DNA of 59,029 nt from Oceaniradius stylonematis (GTDB lineage Bacteria; Pseudomonadota; Alphaproteobacteria; Rhizobiales; Rhizobiaceae): NCBI RefSeq assembly GCF_003149475.2, contig NZ_QFWV02000005.1, positions 33,390 through 92,418 of the forward strand, read 5' to 3'. Of this stretch, positions 27,223 to 36,595 are shown piece by piece. How positions within the stretch are numbered: the stretch's first letter is position 1; each line of letters begins with the position of its first letter. The notes under the pieces are model-generated. The model was not told where the DNA came from. It was given only the letters and a program-made list of their open reading frames with translations, and made no database searches. Both the position numbers and the translations under genes were made by a program.

Positions 27223-28632
27223 CTACAAGACCTTGCCCGGATTCATGATGCCGGCCGGGTCGAAGGCCGTCTTGATCCGCCTCATCAGATCGAGCGCCAC
27301 TGGCGATTTCACCTCGGCCAGTTCGTCGCGCTTCATCTGACCGATGCCGTGTTCGGCGGAGATCGAGCCGTGATGGGCGCGCGCGATGGCGTGCACTGCC
27401 GGCGTGATCTTGTCCGTCGTCACCAGAAAGTCCGCCTTCTCCCACCCGACCGGCTGCGAGATGTTGTAGTGCAGATTGCCGTCGCCCATGTGGCCGAACG
27501 GGCACGGGCGAGCGTCCGGCACGATCGCCGCCACGGCCCTGTCCGCTTCGTCGAGAAAGGCCGGAATGGCCGAAACCGGCACGGAAATGTCGTGCTTGAT
27601 CGAGCCGCCCTCCGGAATCTGGCTTTCGGACATCGCTTCGCGCAGATGCCACAGCGACTGGCGCTGGGCCTCGCTTTCGGCGACAACGCCGTCCGCCAGC
27701 GTCCCCTCGCCGAAACCGGTTTCGACCAGATGGTCGAGTTCGGCCCGCGCGTCGGCCTCGGACCGTCCGGACGACAGTTCGATCAGCACATACCAGGGAT
27801 AGGCCTGATCGAGCGGATCGCGGGCGCCGTGCATGTGGCGGACGGTGAAGTCGATGCCCATGCGCGCCATCAGTTCGAACGTCGTCAGCGACGGGCCGCA
27901 TCGGGACCGGGCCTGCCGGAAGAAGGTCAGCGCTGCGTCCGGCGACGGCACGGCGAGGAAGGCCGCTGCCCGCCCGCTCGGTTTGGGATGGAGCTTGAGG
28001 ACCGCGGCGGTGATGATGCCCAGCGTGCCTTCGGCGCCGATGAACAGGTCGCGGAGGTCGTAGCCGGTGTTGTTCTTCTTCAGCCGGTTGAGATCGTCGA
28101 GGACCTCGCCGGTCGGCAATGCCACTTCGAGGCCCAGGCACAGGTCGCGCGCGACGCCATAGGCGAGCGCACCGGTGCCGCCGGCATTGGTCGACAGGTT
28201 GCCGCCGATCTGGGCCGAGCCCTGGGCAGCCAGCGAAAGCGGAAAGAGGCGGTCATGGGCGTCGGCCGCCTCCTGGATGGTCTGGAGCACGACACCGGCC
28301 TCCACCGTCATCGTGTCGCCGTCCACATCGATGGCGCGGATGCGGTTGAGCCTGTTTGTCGAGACGATGATCGCTTTGCCCGATGCGTCCGGTATCTGCC
28401 CGCCGACAAGACCGGTGTTGCCGCCCTGCGGGACGATCGGCGTGCCGGTTTCGCTGGCAAGCTTCAGGATCGCGGCGACCTCGGAGGTCGCGCCCGGCTT
28501 GAGAACGGCGGCGGCGGCGCCGGTCCAGCGGGCGCGCCATTCGCGCAGGTGCGGCGCGATGTCGTTGTCGGCCGTGGCCGCGTGGGCATCGCCGACGATC
28601 GCAATGAAGCGGTTGCGCAGATCGTCCTTCAT
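27223..28632 (-). CDS. FAD-linked oxidase, D-2-hydroxyacid (D-2-hydroxyglutarate/lactate) dehydrogenase-like
   Basis: A 469-aa flavoprotein with an N-terminal PCMH-type FAD domain (VPQGGNTGLVGGQIPDASGK, LSLAAQGSAQIGGNLSTNAGG, ALPTGEVLDDLNRLKKNNTG, FIGAEGTLGIITAAVL) and a C-terminal FAD-oxidase domain with metal-binding histidines (CPFGHMGDGNLHYN, HGSISAEHGIGQMKRDEL). The family oxidises D-2-hydroxyacids; D-2-hydroxyglutarate, which SerA can generate, is a likely substrate but is not proven. The start overlaps the Sua5 gene stop by 4 bp, so the genes are coupled. Confidence 0.9.
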   Translation of the reverse strand: MKDDLRNRFIAIVGDAHAATADNDIAPHLREWRARWTGAAAAVLKPGATSEVAAILKLASETGTPIVPQGGNTGLVGGQIPDASGKAIIVSTNRLNRIRAIDVDGDTMTVEAGVVLQTIQEAADAHDRLFPLSLAAQGSAQIGGNLSTNAGGTGALAYGVARDLCLGLEVALPTGEVLDDLNRLKKNNTGYDLRDLFIGAEGTLGIITAAVLKLHPKPSGRAAAFLAVPSPDAALTFFRQARSRCGPSLTTFELMARMGIDFTVRHMHGARDPLDQAYPWYVLIELSSGRSEADARAELDHLVETGFGEGTLADGVVAESEAQRQSLWHLREAMSESQIPEGGSIKHDISVPVSAIPAFLDEADRAVAAIVPDARPCPFGHMGDGNLHYNISQPVGWEKADFLVTTDKITPAVHAIARAHHGSISAEHGIGQMKRDELAEVKSPVALDLMRRIKTAFDPAGIMNPGKVL

Positions 28633-29657
28633 GGCGTCTCGCGCGGCGCTGCGGCACGGGCCAGCCGATCGTTGATCGCCTCGCCAAGCCCGTCGCCGGG
28701 GATGGGCATCACCGCGATGGCGGCGGCGCCCGACCGGTCCAATTCATCGAGCATCGCAAAAAGGTTGGCTGCGGCTTCGGTGAGATCGCCGGCCGGTGAC
28801 AAGTTTGCCATTGCCACGGCGTTGCCGGCGCCAGTAATTTGGCCGGAGCCGAAGGCCAGAAGCGCTTCGCCGGGCCGGACATCCGCCGCTTCCAGCCGCA
28901 CGGGCAGGCCGGGTGCATAATGGGAGCGCAGCATGCCCGGCGCGCTGATCGCCGCATCGGCACCGGCGCGCGCCACAGGCTGGCCGATGACGCGCTCGAT
29001 ATCGGCCAGTGCAATGCCGCCGGGCCGCAGGCAGACCGGTGTATCGCCCGACACATCGATGATGGTGGATTCAACGCCCACACGCGCCGGCCCGGCATCG
29101 AGGATCAGCGGCACGGCGTCGCCAAGGCTTTCGCGGACGGCATGCGCAGTGGTCGGGCTGATCCGGCCGGACCGGTTGGCGCTGGGCGCGGCAACGGGAC
29201 GGCCAAGCGCCGAAATCACATCGCGCGCGACGCCGCGCGGCATGCGCACCGCGACCGTATCGAGGCCGGCGGTCACGAGAGGGTGGATCGTCGCGCGCCT
29301 TCCGAGCGGCACCACCAGGGTCAGCGGCCCCGGCCAGAAACGGTCGGCCAGCCGTTCGGCCAAAGGTCCGAGATCGGCAAAGCCGCGCGCCATCTCCAAC
29401 CCGTCGACATGGCAGATGAGCGGGTTGAAACGGGGCCTGCGTTTGGCCGCAAAGATGCGCGCCACCGCTTCGCCGTTGGTCGCGTCGGCGGCCAGACCAT
29501 AGACCGTCTCGGTTGGCAGGGCGGCGATGTCACCCTCTGCCAGGAGCCGCGCGGCGCGGCGGACGGCGTCTTCATCGGCCGGCACGATCACCGTCTCGGC
29601 TGGCGTGCGCCGGGTTAATGTTTCGTTAGCCACGTCGGGCAACACCATCTCAACCAC
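28629..29657 (-). CDS. L-threonylcarbamoyladenylate synthase (YrdC/Sua5 family)
   Basis: Sua5/TsaC makes threonylcarbamoyl-AMP for the t6A modification of ANN-decoding tRNAs. The 342-aa protein has the YrdC domain in residues 20-215 (ALPTETVYGLAADATNGEAV, KRRPRFNPLICHV, PVAAPSANRSGRISPTTA) and the extra C-terminal Sua5 domain (GMLRSHYAPGLPV, LAFGSGQ). It is therefore the longer Sua5 form. The start may be ATG 29657 or the in-frame ATG 9 bp further in. Confidence 0.92.
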   Translation of the reverse strand: MVEMVLPDVANETLTRRTPAETVIVPADEDAVRRAARLLAEGDIAALPTETVYGLAADATNGEAVARIFAAKRRPRFNPLICHVDGLEMARGFADLGPLAERLADRFWPGPLTLVVPLGRRATIHPLVTAGLDTVAVRMPRGVARDVISALGRPVAAPSANRSGRISPTTAHAVRESLGDAVPLILDAGPARVGVESTIIDVSGDTPVCLRPGGIALADIERVIGQPVARAGADAAISAPGMLRSHYAPGLPVRLEAADVRPGEALLAFGSGQITGAGNAVAMANLSPAGDLTEAAANLFAMLDELDRSGAAAIAVMPIPGDGLGEAINDRLARAAAPRETP

Positions 29658-29707
29658 ATGGGCATAATCTTTCCGGCGGTCTTACACGAAAACCGGGAAT
29701 GGGCTCC

Positions 29708-30091
29708 ATGAAAAACCGCCTGTCTGCACTCGCCGCGGGTACCGCGCTCTGCGCCATCATGGCAGCGCCCGCCGGCGCCGGATATACGATCTACGAGGAC
29801 AGCGCGATGCCGTCGGTCCTGTTCTTCGAGTTCGACGATATGCCGGGCGACGACCCCACCGTGATCTCCGCGCCGTCGGGCACCGCGCCTCCGGTCGTGC
29901 TCAACGCGCCAATGACCGAAGAGGCGCCCGGCGCCACCGACGACGATCGCGCCGAGATGGCCGACGATGACGACGAACCGCTGTTTTCGCAGAGCGGCGG
30001 CGTTGGCACCATCGACAATGAGCGGATGCGCGAAATCATCATCGAGGATGCGATCCGCGACGAGGTACTGCGCGACGTCCAGTTGCGCTGA
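29708..30091 (+). CDS. Acidic exported hypothetical protein, 127 aa
   Basis: Unrecognised. A signal peptide (MKNRLSALAAGTALCAIMAA, cleavage near AGA) is followed by a very acidic mature part with FFEFDDMPGDDPT, TDDDRAEMADDDDEP and a helical C-terminus (ERMREIIIEDAIRDEVLRDV). The ATG at 29708 has GGGA about 9 bases upstream; an ATG 9 bp earlier lacks spacing. It diverges from Sua5 and ends just before a terminator at 30118-30142, so it is a single-gene unit. Confidence 0.7.
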   Translation: MKNRLSALAAGTALCAIMAAPAGAGYTIYEDSAMPSVLFFEFDDMPGDDPTVISAPSGTAPPVVLNAPMTEEAPGATDDDRAEMADDDDEPLFSQSGGVGTIDNERMREIIIEDAIRDEVLRDVQLR

Positions 30092-30117
30092 TCGCGCCCG
30101 CAAACATGCCCATCACA

Positions 30118-30142
30118 ACGCCCGGTTCGCGCCGGGCGTTTT
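30118..30142 (+). terminator. Rho-independent terminator
   Basis: ACGCCCGG (30118-30125), loop TTCGCG, CCGGGCGT (30132-30139) and a TTTT run (30139-30142). It lies 27 bp after the acidic hypothetical gene and ends just before the convergent glyS stop. Confidence 0.85.
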
Positions 30143-30143
30143 G

Positions 30144-32414
30144 CTATCCGGCGATCCTGGAGAAGTCGGCGAGCTTGCGGGTGACCGCGCGCAGGCCCGA
30201 GAGGATTGCCAGCCGGTTGGTCCGCACCTTGGCATCGTCGGCATTGACCATGACCGTGTCGAAGAACGCATCGACCGCAGGCCGGAGTTCGGCGAGCACC
30301 GCGAACGCGCCCTCATAATCCTCGCGCGCGACATGGTCGTCGACATGGCCCGCGACGGCCTCGATGACGTTGGCCAGTTCCTTCTCCGCCGGCTCGGCCA
30401 GAAGCGCCCGATCGACAGGCCGGTCAAACGCGCCCGCGCCGTCCTTCTTCTCCTCGGCGGCAAGGATGTTGAGCGCCCGTTCGGTGCCGACGCGCAGGTT
30501 CGCGCCGGTCTCGCTGTCGAGCAGCTTCTGCAGCGCCTCGACCTTGCGCACGATGATCAGCAGGTCGTCGTCGGTTTCGCTCAGCACCGCGTCGATGAGA
30601 TCGTGCCGCGCGCCCTTGTCGCGCAGCCAGACCTTGAGCCGGTCATGGAAGAAGGAAAGGAGGTCGGCAGAGACGTGATGCTGCGCCAATGCCAGCCTTA
30701 TCCCGTTCTCCAGCACGATCCGGATCACGCCCAGTGCGGCGCGGCGCAGCGCATAGGGATCCTTGGAGCCCGTCGGCTTTTCGTCGATCGCCCAGAAGCC
30801 CGTCAGAAGATCGAGCTTGTCGGCCAGCGCGACGGCGATGGCGACCGGATCGGTCGGCACGCTGTCGGTCGGGCCGAGCGGTTTGTAATGATCCTCGATG
30901 GCGCGGGCGACTGAGGGATGCTCGCCCTGCAGCACCGCGTAAGTGGCGCCCATCGCGCCCTGCACTTCCGGAAACTCGCCGACGATCTCGGTTGTCAGGT
31001 CCGCCTTGGCGAGATGGGCGGCGCGGCGCGCGAGGTGGCGCAGCGCCTCTCCCTCCCCCTTGAGGGGAGGGTCGGATGGCGAGCCCTGCGAGACATCCGG
31101 GTTGGGGGTATCGCCAGCGCCGTGACCCCCACCCGGCTCAGCTTCGCTTCGCCGACCTCCCCTCAAGGGGGAGGTGGGGAGCGTACCCATGGAATCCGCA
31201 ACATTGTCCACCAGCTCTCCGGCCAGCGCGGCGATGCGCGCGACGCGTTCACCTTGCGTGCCCAGCTTGGCGTGGAAGGTCACACCCAGATGGTCGAGCT
31301 TGGCCATGCGCTGATCGAGCGGCTTTTTCAGATCGAGATCGAATTTTTCGGCTGACGTGCGGCATTTTTCCAGATCGGGCAGGTCGGCCTGGTCGGTCGT
31401 CCAGAAATGCAGCGCATCGGCCAGCCGCGCCCGCACCACCTTGCCATTGCCGCGCGCGATCTCCGCACCGCCATCGCTCGCCTCGATATTGGCGACGAGG
31501 ATGAATTTGTTGGTCAGGTTACCGGTCGCAGGGTCGCGGCAGACAAAGCATTTCTGGTTGGTCTTGATCGTCAGGCGGACCACCTCGTCGGGGATTTCGA
31601 GAAACTCGCGCTCGAACTCGCCCATCAAAACGACGGGCCATTCGACCAGCCCAGCCACCTCGTCCAGGAGCGCCTCGTCCTCGACCAGTTCGACGCCATT
31701 GGCAAAGGCGAGATTGCGCGCGTCGGCGGCGATCATTTCCTTGCGGCGCTCGGGATCGATAATGACGAAGCGCTTTTCGAGTTCGGCGGCATAATCGTCG
31801 AACCGGCGGACCTTAAACGGCTCGCCCGCGTGAAAGCGATGGCCGCGCGTCACATTGCCCGAACGGATGCCGCCCGCCTCGAAATCGATGACCACCGGCT
31901 CCTCGGTTTCCGGACCGAAGGTGCACAGGATCGATTGCAGCGGACGCACCCAGCGCAGTGCGCCGGGCTCGGCCGACGGCGCACCCCAGCGCATCGATTT
32001 GGGCCAGGGAAAGTCGCGGATGATGGCGGGCATGGCTTCGGCGACGATTTCCTCCGCCGAGCGGCCCTCGCGTTTGATCACTGCGACATAGAAATCGCCT
32101 TTCTTCGGGTCGGACCGGACTTCGGCCTCGTCGACCGACGCCAGGCCCGCACCACGCAGGAAGCCGGCAACGGCCTTTTCGGGCGCATCGACGCGGGGAC
32201 CTTTTCGCTCTTCGGTCGTGTCGGCCGAGCGGGCCGTCAGCCCGCGCACGTCCAGCGTCAGCCGGCGCGGCGTCACATGATCGCGCGCGCCCTCATAGGT
32301 CAGCCCGGCATCGACCAGCGCGCCAGTCAGCGCCTCGCGCAAATGGGTCGCGGCGCGGCGCTGCATGCGCGCGGGGATTTCCTCACAGAAGAGTTCGACG
32401 AGCAGATCGGGCAT
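30144..32414 (-). CDS. glyS: Glycyl-tRNA synthetase beta subunit (with in-frame repeat insertion)
   Basis: GlyS is the large subunit of the alpha2beta2 bacterial glycyl-tRNA synthetase, needed for tRNA-Gly recognition. The 756-aa protein starts [18 protein letters not shown] and has the usual [33 protein letters not shown] and C-terminal DALR-like anticodon region ([18 protein letters not shown]). It is about 50 residues longer than expected because of a Gly/Pro/Ser-rich stretch after ELVDNVADS and before [13 protein letters not shown], encoded by a palindromic repeat (31049-31181). The partner glyQ is 4.4 kb away, on the same strand and upstream. Confidence 0.96.
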   Translation of the reverse strand: MPDLLVELFCEEIPARMQRRAATHLREALTGALVDAGLTYEGARDHVTPRRLTLDVRGLTARSADTTEERKGPRVDAPEKAVAGFLRGAGLASVDEAEVRSDPKKGDFYVAVIKREGRSAEEIVAEAMPAIIRDFPWPKSMRWGAPSAEPGALRWVRPLQSILCTFGPETEEPVVIDFEAGGIRSGNVTRGHRFHAGEPFKVRRFDDYAAELEKRFVIIDPERRKEMIAADARNLAFANGVELVEDEALLDEVAGLVEWPVVLMGEFEREFLEIPDEVVRLTIKTNQKCFVCRDPATGNLTNKFILVANIEASDGGAEIARGNGKVVRARLADALHFWTTDQADLPDLEKCRTSAEKFDLDLKKPLDQRMAKLDHLGVTFHAKLGTQGERVARIAALAGELVDNVADSMGTLPTSPLRGGRRSEAEPGGGHGAGDTPNPDVSQGSPSDPPLKGEGEALRHLARRAAHLAKADLTTEIVGEFPEVQGAMGATYAVLQGEHPSVARAIEDHYKPLGPTDSVPTDPVAIAVALADKLDLLTGFWAIDEKPTGSKDPYALRRAALGVIRIVLENGIRLALAQHHVSADLLSFFHDRLKVWLRDKGARHDLIDAVLSETDDDLLIIVRKVEALQKLLDSETGANLRVGTERALNILAAEEKKDGAGAFDRPVDRALLAEPAEKELANVIEAVAGHVDDHVAREDYEGAFAVLAELRPAVDAFFDTVMVNADDAKVRTNRLAILSGLRAVTRKLADFSRIAG
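31049..31181. repeat. Palindromic repeat element inserted in frame in glyS
   Basis: A 133-bp imperfect inverted repeat. The outer arms pair CTCCCTCCCCCTTGAGGGG (plus strand, left) with CCCCTCAAGGGGGAGG (right). Inner parts also match (GTCGGATGGCGAGCC against the complement of GAAGCGAAGCTGAGC; GGGTTGGGGGT against ACCCCCACCC). The sequence type (CCCCCTTGAGGGG with GGCGAAGCGAAGC) resembles intergenic palindromes that I recall as common in Hyphomicrobiales genomes. Here it is read through in frame with no stop codon and adds about 45-50 residues to GlyS. I saw no second copy in this window. Confidence 0.85.
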
Positions 32415-32449
32415 GACGGATCGCGTTCAGGGTGGAAGCTGAATGCGTG

Positions 32450-32836
32450 TTATTGGAGGTCTTGGCCGAACGCAATGTCGTGGCCGTCCAGATCCTGAAT
32501 TCCGAACTCGAGGACGCCATAGGGCGCTTCATAGAGCGAATAGTCGATGCGGGCGCCGCTGGCCTGGAACTCCGCATAGATCGCCCGGGCATCGTCGACC
32601 CAGAAATAGGCATTCCACATCTTGTCGACGATCTTGCAGTTCGGCACGATCTCGTGGTCTTCGGGCGCCTGCGACAGCATGACGAAGCACGCGTCGCGCC
32701 AGCAAATGGCGAAACCGGGCGGATCGCCCCAGAGCCGCTCCTTGAAGCCGAGACAGTCACGCCAATAGGCAGCGCTTTCGACGACATCGCGCACCAGCAG
32801 CACGGGTGCCTGCTCCACCAGCTTGCCCTTGGCCAT
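32450..32836 (-). CDS. VOC family (glyoxalase/bleomycin-resistance fold) protein
   Basis: A 128-aa single VOC-domain protein: QAPVLLVRDVVESAAYWRDC, LGFKERLWGDPPGFAICWRD, NAYFWVDDARAIYAEFQASG and a C-terminal EFGIQDLDGHDIAFGQDL. The metal-ligand positions (start of strand 1 and the Glu in LEFGIQD) are partly kept. Substrate unknown. GGGAG lies 7 bases before the ATG at 32836. It follows the DUF2207 gene by 11 bp and precedes glyS. Confidence 0.85.
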   Translation of the reverse strand: MAKGKLVEQAPVLLVRDVVESAAYWRDCLGFKERLWGDPPGFAICWRDACFVMLSQAPEDHEIVPNCKIVDKMWNAYFWVDDARAIYAEFQASGARIDYSLYEAPYGVLEFGIQDLDGHDIAFGQDLQ

Positions 32837-32847
32837 TGCAGTCTCCC

Positions 32848-34770
32848 TCACCAGCCGCCGCCGCCACCGCCGCCGCCGCCACCGCCGGAAAAGCCGCCAC
32901 CGGAGGAAAAGCCCGACGAGGAGGATTTCGGCGCGGGCATGGCCGCGGTCATCGAACTGGACAGATCGCCGGCCAGACTGCCCATCTGGTCGCCGATCCT
33001 GTCGGCGCGGAAACCGTCGCCGTGATACCAGCGCGGTCCGTGATAGGCGACGGCCGTTGCAACGCCCGCCGCGGCAGCCGCCGCCAGCCATTTCTGGAAC
33101 GCCTTCGACCAGGGCTTTTCGACGCCCAGTGCCACCGCATAGGGCAGAAGCGTCTCATAGTGCTGCGGCGACATTTCGGGCGAGCCGAGCATGTTCATCC
33201 GGTCTTCCTCGGCGACGGTCAGATAGCGTTTCAGGCCGGCGATCTCCGCCGACCGGGTCTGGCCGAGCGGCGTCGGTGCGCCCATCAGGAAGAAGAACAG
33301 CGCGTTGAGCATCAGCAGGGTGATGAGCGGGCCGACCAGCAGCGGCTTTTCGATCAGCGCCAGTCCGTCCGCAATGCCGGCCAGGCCAACATTGACGATC
33401 AGCGATATGGCGATGAAGACCGTGAATGCCAGGCCGATTTTTCCGCCCAGCCCGCGCCGGGCGTTCTTGGCCGCGTTGACCAGCAGTACGGTCACGACGA
33501 TGCCAATAAAGCCGAGCGGGATCAGCGGCACGAGCGTGGTTTCGACCGGTCCGCTCAGGGCGAGCGCGGCAATGGTGACCACGATCGACAGAACAAGTCC
33601 GGCAACGACATAGCCGACATTGGACTTGTAGAAGACCGCGCGATGTTCGTCCTCGATCGCCGAACGAAAGCGGTCGGCCATGCGCTTGACGCGCTCGCCG
33701 TTCGTCTTGGTGACGGTCAGCGCGCCGCCATTGGCCGAGACGCGGTCGGCAAGCGCCCGCTCTCCGACGGGCAGTTTCGAGCCCATCAGCGGTGTGTCCG
33801 TGCGGCGCATCGTCAGCGTGCCGTCGTTATTGTCGAGCTCCATATAGCCCTTGACCGCCAGATTGAGCGCGGCCGCCGAAAGGGCGGTGAACCCCTGCCC
33901 GCGCAGCCCGCGGTTGGCGATGTAGTGGGTCAGCGCCGGCGATACGCCGTCCGGTAGCTCCCAGCGCGGCACGACGATGTCCTCCGGCGGGTCGCGGCCG
34001 ACGCGGTTCCATGCCCAAAAGAAGAAGCCGAAGACAAACGCCAGCCCGCCAAACGCCACGACCTCTCCGGCGAAATCACGCAGGAAGAACTGTCCCGCCG
34101 CCGGCTCGGCGACATGGCCCTTGGGGAACTTGACCCCGACGGTCAGGCCCTCTCTCGGCCCCAGAGGCGCGGTCGTTTCGAAGATCACCGTGCCATTGTT
34201 GTTCGCCCTGGCCGAACGCGCCTCGCGTCCGCGGCTGCCGAACGGGCCGGTGAAGAAGATGACATCCTGCGCGCGCGCCTCGCCGGGCAGACGCACCGTC
34301 GCGCGCGCCACATCGATCGGGAACGCCCATGCGTTGCCGGTGACGTTCCAGAAGATTTCGTCATGGTCTTCGAAGAAGCGCAGCTGGCGGTCGGTGCGGT
34401 AGGTGATGGTGTAGGTGTGGACGCCGGGGCGCAGGAAGACGTCCGCATCGCCGACATAGGTACGGGCGACGCGGCCGTCGCGCTCGACAAAATAGGGTTC
34501 GGGGGCGCCGTTGCGGGTCACGGCCACCACATCGAAGCCGACCAGCACTTCGCGGCCGGCGGCGTTTTCGACCCGCAAGGGAAAATCGCGAAAGATGCCG
34601 CGGCGAATGCGCTGGCCTTCGGCATTGACGCGGATCGTCTCGACCACATCGAGCGTGCCGTCGGGATTGATCGTGATATCGCTGTCGAACAGGAGAATAC
34701 GTTCGTCGGCAACCGCCGCGACCGCCATCGCGGCCAGCAGGATCAACGAGATGAGAATGCGGTGAAACAC
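32848..34770 (-). CDS. DUF2207 family membrane protein
   Basis: A 640-aa protein. After a signal peptide ([20 protein letters not shown]) comes the DUF2207 extracytoplasmic domain ([60 protein letters not shown]). Then come one central helix, a cytoplasmic segment, further helices at about 385-500 and a C-terminal tail of Gly and Ser ending in a run of glycines and a final Trp. The Gly-rich tail is common in this family and in TPM-domain neighbours. Function unknown. It is 39 bp downstream of lemA, a very frequent partner. Confidence 0.9.
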   Translation of the reverse strand: MFHRILISLILLAAMAVAAVADERILLFDSDITINPDGTLDVVETIRVNAEGQRIRRGIFRDFPLRVENAAGREVLVGFDVVAVTRNGAPEPYFVERDGRVARTYVGDADVFLRPGVHTYTITYRTDRQLRFFEDHDEIFWNVTGNAWAFPIDVARATVRLPGEARAQDVIFFTGPFGSRGREARSARANNNGTVIFETTAPLGPREGLTVGVKFPKGHVAEPAAGQFFLRDFAGEVVAFGGLAFVFGFFFWAWNRVGRDPPEDIVVPRWELPDGVSPALTHYIANRGLRGQGFTALSAAALNLAVKGYMELDNNDGTLTMRRTDTPLMGSKLPVGERALADRVSANGGALTVTKTNGERVKRMADRFRSAIEDEHRAVFYKSNVGYVVAGLVLSIVVTIAALALSGPVETTLVPLIPLGFIGIVVTVLLVNAAKNARRGLGGKIGLAFTVFIAISLIVNVGLAGIADGLALIEKPLLVGPLITLLMLNALFFFLMGAPTPLGQTRSAEIAGLKRYLTVAEEDRMNMLGSPEMSPQHYETLLPYAVALGVEKPWSKAFQKWLAAAAAAGVATAVAYHGPRWYHGDGFRADRIGDQMGSLAGDLSSSMTAAMPAPKSSSSGFSSGGGFSGGGGGGGGGGGW

Positions 34771-34809
34771 GCGTCCTCCGTCACATGGGCGTGACCTGGG
34801 GCCAGGGCC

Positions 34810-35379
34810 CTAACTGTTGAATGACACCTGCGGCACGGCGCGGTCGCCCGGATCGTCGAGTTCGAAATAGTCGGCCTGGACGAAATTGAACGTGTTGGCG
34901 ACGAGATTGGACGGAAAGCTCTCGACCTTGACGTTCAATTCGCGGGCCGAACCGTTGTAATAGCGCCGGGCCATCTGGATTTCGCGTTCGGTGGTCTCCA
35001 GCGCTTCCTGCAACTCGGCGAAATTCTGGTTGGCCTTCAGGTCGGGATAGCTCTCGGCAACCGCGAACAGCCGGCCAATCGCCTGGCTGAGCATGCTTTC
35101 CGCCGCGGCGCGACCGGCCACATCGCCCGCCGGCACGTTCTGCGCCCGCGTGCGCATCTCGGTGACCTGCTCGAGCGTTTCCTTTTCATGGCCGGCGTAG
35201 CCCTTGACCGTCTCGACCAGGTTGGGGATCAGGTCGGCGCGCCGCTTGAGCTGCACGTCGATGCCGCTCCAGGCCTCCTGAACCATCTGGCGGGCCCGGA
35301 CCAGCCCGTTATAGATGACGATCGCATAGGCCGCGATGGCCACGATGATGATTGCCGTGATGGTGCCGCCGCCGAACAT
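34810..35379 (-). CDS. LemA family protein
   Basis: A 189-aa protein with one N-terminal membrane helix (ITAIIIVAIAAYAIVIYNGL) and an outside helical bundle with the LemA blocks VRARQMVQEAWSGIDVQLKR, RADLIPNLVETVKGYAGHEK, FPDLKANQNF-like YPDLKANQNFAELQEALETT and ARRYYNGSARELN. It ends with FNFVQADYFELDDP. AAGGAGA lies 6 bases before the ATG. LemA and DUF2207 probably form one membrane complex; their job is unknown. Confidence 0.93.
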   Translation of the reverse strand: MFGGGTITAIIIVAIAAYAIVIYNGLVRARQMVQEAWSGIDVQLKRRADLIPNLVETVKGYAGHEKETLEQVTEMRTRAQNVPAGDVAGRAAAESMLSQAIGRLFAVAESYPDLKANQNFAELQEALETTEREIQMARRYYNGSARELNVKVESFPSNLVANTFNFVQADYFELDDPGDRAVPQVSFNS

Positions 35380-35489
35380 GGCGCGTCTCCTTGTGCTCGC
35401 CCCGTCGGCCGGCAAACTAGATGGGTTCATCCCAAGATGGAAGCGCCCCGGCCAACAGCGTCGCGCGCATCATCTGGACGGGGCGGACC

Positions 35490-35879
35490 TCAGGCGGGCG
35501 GGTCATCCGCTGGCGCGATCCAGCCCATCAGCGCGCCTCCCGGCTGGCGGACCATTGCAATGCGTCCCAACTGCGGTACGTCGAACGGTTCGCCCAAAAC
35601 GGTTGCGCCGGCAGCTTTCGCCCTTCCAACGCGCTCGTCCACGTCATCGACCGCGATGTAGGGGTACCAGGCTTCCGGCATGCCATCAAAACTGTCGCCT
35701 GCCATTTCGTACATGCCAGCGACGCGCTCACCGTCCTGGATGGCAATCCAGTAGGTACCCGTCGGTCCCATCTTCATCGATTCGAAGGACCAGCCGAGCA
35801 CGTCCGCATAGAACGCCTTGGCCTTCTCGACATCGCGACTCATCAGTTCGTTCCAGTGGAAATGGCCGTGTGCCGTCAT
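35490..35879 (-). CDS. VOC family protein (glyoxalase-like)
   Basis: A 129-aa VOC protein with the pattern HGHFHWNELMSRDVEKAKAF, YADVLGWSFESMKMGPTGTY, WYPYIAVDDVDERVGRAKAA and GEPFDVPQLGRIAMVRQPGG. This is the type often annotated as a 27-kDa antigen Cfp30B-like or glyoxalase protein. GGGAGG lies 5 bases before the ATG at 35879. It differs clearly from the other VOC gene at 32450, so they are not a recent duplication. Confidence 0.87.
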   Translation of the reverse strand: MTAHGHFHWNELMSRDVEKAKAFYADVLGWSFESMKMGPTGTYWIAIQDGERVAGMYEMAGDSFDGMPEAWYPYIAVDDVDERVGRAKAAGATVLGEPFDVPQLGRIAMVRQPGGALMGWIAPADDPPA

Positions 35880-35940
35880 CTGCGCCTCCCCGGTCCGCGA
35901 CGATGGGGCCGATTGAACGCGCCGAGGCGGCTTCAGGCAA

Positions 35941-35972
35941 GAAAAAACCCCGCCCGGCAAAGCCGGACGGGG
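35941..35972 (-). terminator. Rho-independent terminator downstream of the fasciclin gene
   Basis: On the minus strand CCCCGTCCGGC (35972-35962), loop TTT and GCCGGGCGGGG (35958-35948) are followed by TTTTTT (35947-35942). One mismatch lies within an 11-bp stem. It lies 25 bp after the fasciclin stop. Confidence 0.88.
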
Positions 35973-35996
35973 CTCGCTACCCAAAGAGCAGGGGGG

Positions 35997-36488
35997 TCAG
36001 CTCGCGGGCAGCATCACTTTGTCGATGACGTGGATGATGCCGTTGTCGGCCTGAATGTCGGCGGCAACGACGTTGGCACCGTCAACGACGACAGCGCCCG
36101 TGTGGGCGTCTTTCTCGATGGCCAGCAGGCGGTCGCCGCCGGCCTTGATGGTGCGGATGTGGATGGTGCGGCCCGGCAGCTGGTTTGAGGCCAGTTCGCG
36201 CGGCAGGACGTGATAGCTCAGGATCGCGGCGAGCTTGTCCTTGTTCTCCGGCTCGAGCAGGCTTTCGACCGTGCCGGCGGGCAGGGCCGCGAACGCGTCG
36301 TCGGTCGGCGCGAAAACGGTCAGGTTCTCGCCAGTCGCCAGCGCACCGGCCAATCCGGCTGCTTCGGCTGCGGCGAGCAGCGTGTTGAACGTGCCGGCGC
36401 CCTGGGCCACCTCGACGATGTTGTCGGCCTGGGCCGGTGCGGCCAAAAGGCCCATGGAAATGGCAGCGCCCATCATTACCTTGCGCAT
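35997..36488 (-). CDS. Exported fasciclin (FAS1) domain protein
   Basis: A 163-aa secreted protein with a signal peptide (MRKVMMGAAISMGLLAAPAQA) and a single FAS1 domain: TFNTLLAAAEAAGLAGAL, the H1 box NLTVFAPTDDAFAALPAGTV, the YH motif LSYHVLP and the H2 box DIQADNGIIHVIDKVMLP. Such small FAS1 proteins are often stress-induced or adhesion-related. GGAGGA lies 9 bases before the ATG. A possible sigma-EcfG promoter at 36507-36531 would link it to the general stress response. Confidence 0.93.
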   Translation of the reverse strand: MRKVMMGAAISMGLLAAPAQADNIVEVAQGAGTFNTLLAAAEAAGLAGALATGENLTVFAPTDDAFAALPAGTVESLLEPENKDKLAAILSYHVLPRELASNQLPGRTIHIRTIKAGGDRLLAIEKDAHTGAVVVDGANVVAADIQADNGIIHVIDKVMLPAS

Positions 36489-36506
36489 GGTGAGTAGTCC
36501 TCCGTA

Positions 36507-36531
36507 AACGAACAAGACGGCGCAGCGTTCC
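36507..36531 (-). promoter_or_regulatory. Candidate sigma-EcfG (general stress response) promoter
   Basis: On the minus strand GGAAC (36531-36527), 16 bases, then CGTT (36510-36507). This matches the alphaproteobacterial EcfG consensus GGAAC-N16/17-CGTT. It ends 19 bp before the fasciclin ATG, which would leave a short leader with the Shine-Dalgarno near the transcript end. That is slightly tight. Confidence 0.45.
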
Positions 36532-36595
36532 CGCGCCATTGTCCGTGTTTACGGGCACCGCACCTTTCAGATGTTCGTGATCGATGAACGGTCCG

